Program-made: the position numbers and the translations under genes
The notes under the pieces: model-generated
Told to the model about the DNA's origin: nothing
The model's database searches: none
What the model saw: the letters and a program-made list of their open reading frames with translations, nothing else
Shown: positions 5,498 through 9,338 of the stretch, piece after piece
Layout of the letters: the number at the start of each line of letters is the position of its first letter
Numbering within the stretch: position 1 is the first letter of the stretch
Assembly: GCA_009705235.1 (NCBI GenBank)
Contig: WLCR01000030.1
Location: 1 to 9,338 of the forward strand
From: Actinomycetota bacterium
GTDB lineage: Bacteria; Actinomycetota; Actinomycetes; Nanopelagicales; Nanopelagicaceae
Length of the DNA stretch: 9,338 nt
Reading direction: 5' to 3'

Positions 5498-6769
5498 TTA
5501 GATCCACGATTCAAACCACATTCGAAGGTTCCAATCTTCGTATGTAATCACTTGCGCTGTAAATACCGGCATGAAATACAGGAAACACAGCACAATAAGA
5601 GCAAATACGCTCCCCACGATTGATTGCGAAACAACTGGTTTCAAACCACTGTCCAGCAATAATTTAGCGCAGTAAACAATGGCCATAATTAAAAATGGCT
5701 GGATAACGATTGCGTAGAAAGTAAAGACTGTGCGCTGTTGCATCGCAAACCACGGTAGATAGCCCGCTGTAAATCCAATGACAACGATGCTAGCCGATGC
5801 GTCGATTCGATGATGCACTAATGACTTAATCCAATAGCCAACTACAACTGCCAGTGCAATTGTTCCTACCCACCATAAAATTGGTGTGCCTAAAGCTAAA
5901 ACTTCTTGAGCACAATCTTTTGCACCACACTCTTTAGGTGAAGCATAGAAAAAGGAGGTTGGTCTGCCCATGATTAGCCAGCTCCATGGATTTGCTTGGT
6001 ATGGATGCTTTTCAGTTAGTCCGGTATGGAAGTTAAGCATTTCAGAGTGGTAGTGAAGCCATGACAACAATGGATTTGTCGACCACTGTCGACTCCAACC
6101 ACGATCAGAAATAAACCATCCAGTCCAGGTCAAGGTGTACACAAACACTGGCAGTATTCCGTATTGGGCAAACTTTGCTGCAATTGGCTTAGCTACTTTT
6201 CTAATATCGCGAGCAACAACAATTCGATAGACCGCGATTAGACCAATTATTGCCACAAAGTAAATAGCGCTCCATTTACATCCGATAGCCAATCCAAAGG
6301 CAATTCCTGACCAAATGTGCCGGTTGCGATGCCACAAGAAAACACCCAGCAGAGTAAAAAATGTTAAGAATAAATCTAATAAGGCAGTACGCGAATGCAC
6401 AAGCAATAAGCCATCTAGCGCCATTAATGCCGTACCTAGCGCTGTTAACAATGGAGAATAAAACACAACATGTACTAAACGCGCGAATAGCAGAATTAAA
6501 AGGGTTCCAAAAACAGCCGAAGCAAAACGCCATCCAAATTCATTGTCACCAAACAACTTGATTCCACTTGCTATAAGCCACTTACCAACAGGGGGATGAA
6601 CAATGAATTCGGGGTTAGCGCCATCAACTTCAACCCCGTATTTAAGAAGGTCACGCGCACCATCTACGTAATAAACCTCATCAAAGACAAAGCCCTTTGG
6701 CGAACCAAGATTGATGAGGCGCAACACAAAAGATGCAATCGCAATCAGGATTGGGGCAATGGCGGCCAT
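5498..6769 (-). CDS. pmt: Polyprenyl-phosphate-mannose:protein O-mannosyltransferase (PMT family)
   Basis: This multi-spanning membrane enzyme would transfer mannose from polyprenyl-phosphate-mannose to Ser/Thr of secreted proteins during Sec export (Rv1002c family). Numbered from the ATG at 6769, it has 423 residues, somewhat short for actinobacterial PMT (about 500). The acidic catalytic pair Asp30-Glu31 sits in FVFDEVYYVDGARDLL in the first extracytoplasmic loop. Other hallmarks are HPPVGKWL (58-65), HSRTALLD (125-132), GLAIGCKWSA, a loop with two cysteines (ECGAKDC) leading to LGTPILWW, and the conserved end WNLRMWFESWI (413-423). A GTG at 6796 would add nine residues, but no Shine-Dalgarno precedes it, whereas the ATG at 6769 has a TACTCT hexamer six bases upstream, pointing to a leaderless start. 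It is divergent from rsmI and ends exactly where sepX/glpR ends on the other strand. The mannose donor synthase (Ppm1) is not in the window. Confidence 0.9.
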   Translation of the reverse strand: MAAIAPILIAIASFVLRLINLGSPKGFVFDEVYYVDGARDLLKYGVEVDGANPEFIVHPPVGKWLIASGIKLFGDNEFGWRFASAVFGTLLILLFARLVHVVFYSPLLTALGTALMALDGLLLVHSRTALLDLFLTFFTLLGVFLWHRNRHIWSGIAFGLAIGCKWSAIYFVAIIGLIAVYRIVVARDIRKVAKPIAAKFAQYGILPVFVYTLTWTGWFISDRGWSRQWSTNPLLSWLHYHSEMLNFHTGLTEKHPYQANPWSWLIMGRPTSFFYASPKECGAKDCAQEVLALGTPILWWVGTIALAVVVGYWIKSLVHHRIDASASIVVIGFTAGYLPWFAMQQRTVFTFYAIVIQPFLIMAIVYCAKLLLDSGLKPVVSQSIVGSVFALIVLCFLYFMPVFTAQVITYEDWNLRMWFESWI

Positions 6770-6775
6770 AGGACA

Positions 6776-6781
6776 AGAGTA
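6776..6781 (-). promoter_or_regulatory. Candidate -10 element for leaderless pmt transcript
   Basis: Read on the minus strand, TACTCT (TANNNT consensus) is followed by TGTCCT and then the ATG at 6769. The six-base spacing would put the transcription start on the start codon. It favours 6769 over the GTG at 6796. No good -35 hexamer was found upstream. Confidence 0.4.
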
Positions 6782-6803
6782 TGCGCGTTTGCTCACAATT
6801 ACT

Positions 6804-6810
6804 GAGAGGA
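6804..6810 (+). promoter_or_regulatory. Shine-Dalgarno of rsmI
   Basis: GAGAGGA lies seven bases before the ATG at 6818, a strong ribosome-binding site that fixes the rsmI start. The transcript must therefore have a leader, and its promoter probably lies within the 5' end of the divergent pmt gene. Confidence 0.65.
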
Positions 6811-6817
6811 TTAGCCC

Positions 6818-7660
6818 ATGACGCTCATCTTGGCAGCTACCCCTTTGGGAAATCCTGGAGATGCTAGCCCTCGATTAAAAAGTGCAATTGAAAGCGCCTC
6901 AATTATTGCTGCAGAAGACTCACGCCGATTTCATCGTTTATGTGCAGATATCGAAACCACCTTTACCGGACGGGTCTTGTCCTTCTTCGAAGGCAATGAA
7001 GAAGATCGCACCCGTGAATTAATTGCTGAACTAAAAAGTGGTGCGACAGTGCTTGTTGTTTCAGATGCCGGCATGCCAACAATTAGTGATCCAGGTTTCC
7101 GCTTAATGAGGGATGCGATTGCCGAAGGTATTGAAGTTTCTGTTGTTCCAGGCCCAAGTGCGGTGACGATGTCAGTTGCATTATCTGGACTTCCTACAGA
7201 TCGTTTTTCATTTGAAGGCTTTCCACCGCGTACTGGTGGAGCACGATTGGCAACATTTGAAAAACTTAGATTTGAAGAACGCACAATGGTTTTCTTTGAA
7301 GCTCCACATCGCTTAGCTGATTCATTGATTGATGCAGTTAATGTCTTTGGCACAGAAAGGCTTGGTGCAATCTGTCGTGAAATGACAAAACGATATGAAG
7401 AAACTATTCGAGGCACCCTTGGGGAACTTTCTGCATGGGCACACAACAATGAGGTCCTTGGTGAAATCACTCTTGTCATTGCCGGTGCCATTACAGATTC
7501 GGCATCCTTGACGGCTGCAGATATGGTGGGTCGCGTTCGCGAATTTGAGGCTGCAGGCATGGATCGAAAATCAGCTATCGCAACAGTTGCCGAAGAGTTT
7601 GGCATCGCAAAGCGCCTTGTTTATGCCGCAGTCGTTGATGCCAATAAGATAAGCCAGTGA
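6818..7660 (+). CDS. rsmI: 16S rRNA (cytidine1402-2'-O)-methyltransferase RsmI
   Basis: The product is an SAM-dependent methyltransferase that adds the 2'-O-methyl group to C1402 in the decoding centre of 16S rRNA. The 280-residue length is normal. Family motifs are clear: LAATPLGNPGD (5-15) at the N-terminus, AAEDSRR (31-37), VVSDAGMPTISDPGF (80-94), VPGPSAVTMSVALSGLP (110-126), FEGFPPR (132-138), FFEAPHRL (159-166), CREMTKRYEE (186-195) and GEITLVIAG (215-223). The final 45 or so residues form the small helical domain (RVREFEAAGMDRKSAIATVA) seen in longer members. It heads a + strand operon; its TGA overlaps the GTG start of metG by four bases (GTGA). The rsmI-metG-tatD order agrees with other actinobacteria, where rpfB and ksgA often follow. 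Confidence 0.96.
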   Translation: MTLILAATPLGNPGDASPRLKSAIESASIIAAEDSRRFHRLCADIETTFTGRVLSFFEGNEEDRTRELIAELKSGATVLVVSDAGMPTISDPGFRLMRDAIAEGIEVSVVPGPSAVTMSVALSGLPTDRFSFEGFPPRTGGARLATFEKLRFEERTMVFFEAPHRLADSLIDAVNVFGTERLGAICREMTKRYEETIRGTLGELSAWAHNNEVLGEITLVIAGAITDSASLTAADMVGRVREFEAAGMDRKSAIATVAEEFGIAKRLVYAAVVDANKISQ

Positions 7661-9225
7661 CTAAGTCTTTCTACCTAACGACGCCGATTTATTACGTCAA
7701 CGATGCCCCTCATATTGGGCATGCTTACACAACCGTTGCTGGCGATGTATTGACCCGCTGGCATCGTCAAAGGGGCGAATCAGTCTGGTTTTTAACTGGA
7801 ACAGATGAACATGGTCAGAAAGTCATGCGCACTGCAGACCAGAACAATGTTGCTCCGCAGGTATGGGTCGATAAGTTGGTTCAAGAAGCGTGGAAGCCAA
7901 ATTGGGAACACCTAAATATTGCTAATGATGATTTCATTCGCACTACTGAAAAGCGTCACACCGAACGAGTGCAAAAGTTTTTGCAATCTCTTAAAGATTC
8001 AGGTCACATTTATGCCGGCAAATACGAAGGACCATATTGCGTCGGTTGCGAAGAGTTCAAGCTTCCAGGGGACCTTGTAGATATTGATGGCGCTAAGTGC
8101 TGTCCGATCCATAGCAAGCCCATTGAATTAGTTAATGAGAACAACTGGTTCTTTAAATTATCTGCCTTTGTCGAACCATTACTTGCACATTACAAAAACA
8201 ATCCTGAGGCATGCCAACCAGAAAGTGCGCGTAACGAGGTCGTATCTTTTCTAGAAGGTGGTGTTTCAGATCTTTCTATTTCACGTTCCACCTTTGATTG
8301 GGGAATTCCTGTCCCTTGGGATACCGATCAAGTTGTCTATGTTTGGTTTGATGCACTACTGAATTATGCAACAGCTGTTGGATTAACAGATGCGCCAGAT
8401 TCTGAAGGTGGTAAGAAATTCGCGCAGACATGGCCAGCAGATGTTCACCTTGTCGGTAAAGATATTTTGCGTTTTCACGCTGTTATTTGGCCAGCGATGT
8501 TGATGGCTGCAGGACTTGATGTTCCAAAGAAAGTTTTTGCGCACGGTTGGTTGTTAGTTGGCGGTGAAAAAATGAGTAAGAGCAAGTTGACCGGTATTGC
8601 TCCTAAAGACATTACTAATCACTTTGGAATTGATGCGTTCCGTTATTACTTCTTACGTGCAATCCCATTTGGAACCGATGGATCCTTTTCTTGGGAAGAT
8701 ATGAGCGCCCGCTACACATCTGAGCTAGCAAATGACTTTGGAAATCTAGCATCACGCAGCGCAGCCATGGTTGAAAAGTACTGCGCCGGATCACTTCCAG
8801 CGGTTAGTCATGATGCAGGATTAGAAGCAGCGTTAATCGAGACAGTTAAAAGCGCTGATGAAGCAATGTGCGCTCTTGATTTCCAAGGCGGGATCATGGC
8901 GATCATGGATTTCTGCAAGCAGGTAAATGGCTACGTAACCATTAAAGAGCCATGGATTCTTGCAAAGGATCCAACCAATCAAGCAGTTCTTGAAGAAGTC
9001 CTATACAACACCGCTGAATCTTTGCGCGCGCTTGCTGTATTGCTGCACCCAGTGATGCCACAAACCTGCGAGATCTTGTGGCAAAGCCTTGGCGCGCAAG
9101 CATCACTAGGTGATTTGTCTGCGCAAAAGATTTCAGAGGTTGCAACGTGGGGACAGCTACCTGCAGGTGCAACTGTTACAAAGACACCGGTTTTGTTCCC
9201 ACGTCTAGAAACGCCAGCTTCATAA
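7657..9225 (+). CDS. metG: Methionyl-tRNA synthetase
   Basis: This cytoplasmic class Ia synthetase charges tRNA-Met with methionine. It has 522 residues, consistent with actinobacterial and Thermus-like MetRS without the C-terminal EMAP tRNA-binding domain. The catalytic HIGH motif is at 19-22 (TTPIYYVNDAPHIGHAYTT context) and KMSKS at 305-309 (VGGEKMSKSK). The connective peptide carries a single zinc knuckle: CVGC (Cys128, Cys131) with CCPIH (Cys149 and His152), resembling the CxxC...CPIH arrangement of Thermus MetRS. WGIPVPWD (215-222), YVWFDALLNY (228-237) and VGKDILRFHAVIWPA (266-280) form the rest of the active-site core. The C-terminal anticodon-binding helical domain begins near 360 (ANDFGNLASR). 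The GTG start overlaps the rsmI stop by four bases, so translation is probably coupled. The stop at 9223-9225 is three bases from the next ATG. Confidence 0.97.
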   Translation: MTKSFYLTTPIYYVNDAPHIGHAYTTVAGDVLTRWHRQRGESVWFLTGTDEHGQKVMRTADQNNVAPQVWVDKLVQEAWKPNWEHLNIANDDFIRTTEKRHTERVQKFLQSLKDSGHIYAGKYEGPYCVGCEEFKLPGDLVDIDGAKCCPIHSKPIELVNENNWFFKLSAFVEPLLAHYKNNPEACQPESARNEVVSFLEGGVSDLSISRSTFDWGIPVPWDTDQVVYVWFDALLNYATAVGLTDAPDSEGGKKFAQTWPADVHLVGKDILRFHAVIWPAMLMAAGLDVPKKVFAHGWLLVGGEKMSKSKLTGIAPKDITNHFGIDAFRYYFLRAIPFGTDGSFSWEDMSARYTSELANDFGNLASRSAAMVEKYCAGSLPAVSHDAGLEAALIETVKSADEAMCALDFQGGIMAIMDFCKQVNGYVTIKEPWILAKDPTNQAVLEEVLYNTAESLRALAVLLHPVMPQTCEILWQSLGAQASLGDLSAQKISEVATWGQLPAGATVTKTPVLFPRLETPAS

Positions 9226-9228
9226 AAC

Positions 9229-9338
9229 ATGGCTGATCGCCACAATCGCGATATTGACAGACCTCGCGCGCCATTGCCAGAACCTTTGCCGGTTCCAACT
9301 GTTGATGCACATGCGCATATGGAAATTGTTACCAATGC
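9229..9338 (+). CDS. TatD-family metal-dependent hydrolase (DNase), 3'-partial
   Basis: The ATG at 9229 follows the metG stop by three bases, and the frame is open to the right edge, giving 36 codons. The segment begins with a polar, then proline-rich lead (PRAPLPEPLPVPTVDAHAHM, residues 12-31), typical of actinobacterial TatD proteins. It includes the first metal-binding HxH pair in VDAHAHMEI, the counterpart of the usual DxHxHLD. TatD proteins are 3'-5' exonuclease/endonuclease-type hydrolases with a TIM-barrel fold that act in DNA repair or turnover. The rest of the active site lies outside the window, so function rests on the HxH motif and on synteny (metS followed by tatD in mycobacteria). 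There is no obvious Shine-Dalgarno; expression is probably coupled to metG. Confidence 0.8.
   Translation, partial: MADRHNRDIDRPRAPLPEPLPVPTVDAHAHMEIVTN

Noticed and set aside
5523..5540. CGAAG ... CTTCG inverted repeat just inside the 3' end of pmt, as a terminator for sepX/glpR
   Set aside because: The stem is only five base pairs with an eight-base loop, there is no following T-run, and it lies within conserved codons of pmt.
6931..7605. A 224-codon open frame antisense to rsmI
   Set aside because: It lies wholly within the well-supported rsmI frame, its translation is Ser/Arg/Pro-rich low-complexity text with no recognisable motif, and it has no ribosome-binding site.
8892..8911. Short tandem-like GATCATGG repeat in metG
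   Set aside because: Two copies that encode an ordinary Ile-Met-Ala-Ile-Met-Asp stretch; chance codon repetition is a sufficient explanation.
8979..9335. A 118-codon minus-strand open frame across the metG end and tatD start
   Set aside because: It is a shadow of metG and of the TatD-like start, both of which have clear motifs on the plus strand.
1..9338. Defence system, prophage, insertion sequence or CRISPR array
   Set aside because: Every long stretch is accounted for by housekeeping genes in actinobacterial order, and no repeats, transposase or integrase motifs were seen.

Overview
The window looks like a chromosomal stretch of a genome-streamlined, low-GC actinobacterium. My best guess is the freshwater acI group (Nanopelagicales: Planktophila/Nanopelagicus-like). 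Three things support this. The gene order matches the actinobacterial neighbourhood known from Mycobacterium tuberculosis (from memory: Rv0992c 5-FTHF cyclo-ligase, galU, moeA1, rimJ, Rv0996 membrane protein, Rv1002c protein mannosyltransferase, Rv1003 rsmI, Rv1007c metS, Rv1008 tatD). Base composition is clearly AT-richer than in most actinobacteria. Almost no DNA is non-coding: the largest gaps are about 55 and 48 bases. The assignment to acI is inference; the actinobacterial placement is much firmer.

Layout, left to right. (1) Bases 1-1451 (+) are the 3' part of a CopD/CtaG fusion membrane protein for copper handling and cytochrome oxidase assembly, cut by the left edge. It overlaps by one base an acyl-CoA dehydrogenase (1451-2596, +). 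(2) A 5-formyltetrahydrofolate cyclo-ligase (2586-3128, -) meets the dehydrogenase tail to tail with an 11-base overlap. (3) A short divergent gap leads to a + strand cluster: a shrunken MoeA/gephyrin-like protein (3184-4098), a RimJ-type N-acetyltransferase (about 4103-4672) and a SepX/GlpR-type membrane protein (4721-5497). (4) A protein O-mannosyltransferase (5498 to about 6769, -) abuts SepX/GlpR with no gap. (5) Divergent from it is a tight + strand operon of rsmI (6818-7660), metG (7657-9225) and the start of a TatD-family nuclease (9229 onward, cut by the right edge).

The most interesting item is the MoeA-like protein. It has lost the whole of MoeA domain II, and most signature motifs for molybdopterin and molybdate handling are degraded, yet it keeps its place beside rimJ and sepX/glpR. 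In corynebacteria a MoeA/gephyrin-like protein (Glp) binds FtsZ and pairs with the membrane receptor GlpR. This window may therefore show a minimal form of that division module in which the enzyme activity is gone and the cell-division role remains. The remaining genes look like ordinary housekeeping functions.

Regulation: clear Shine-Dalgarno sequences are seen before the cyclo-ligase and rsmI. The MoeA-like gene, sepX/glpR and the mannosyltransferase instead have a TANNNT -10-like hexamer 6-8 bases before an ATG, which suggests leaderless transcripts. No RNA genes, insertion sequences, CRISPR arrays or convincing intrinsic terminators were seen.
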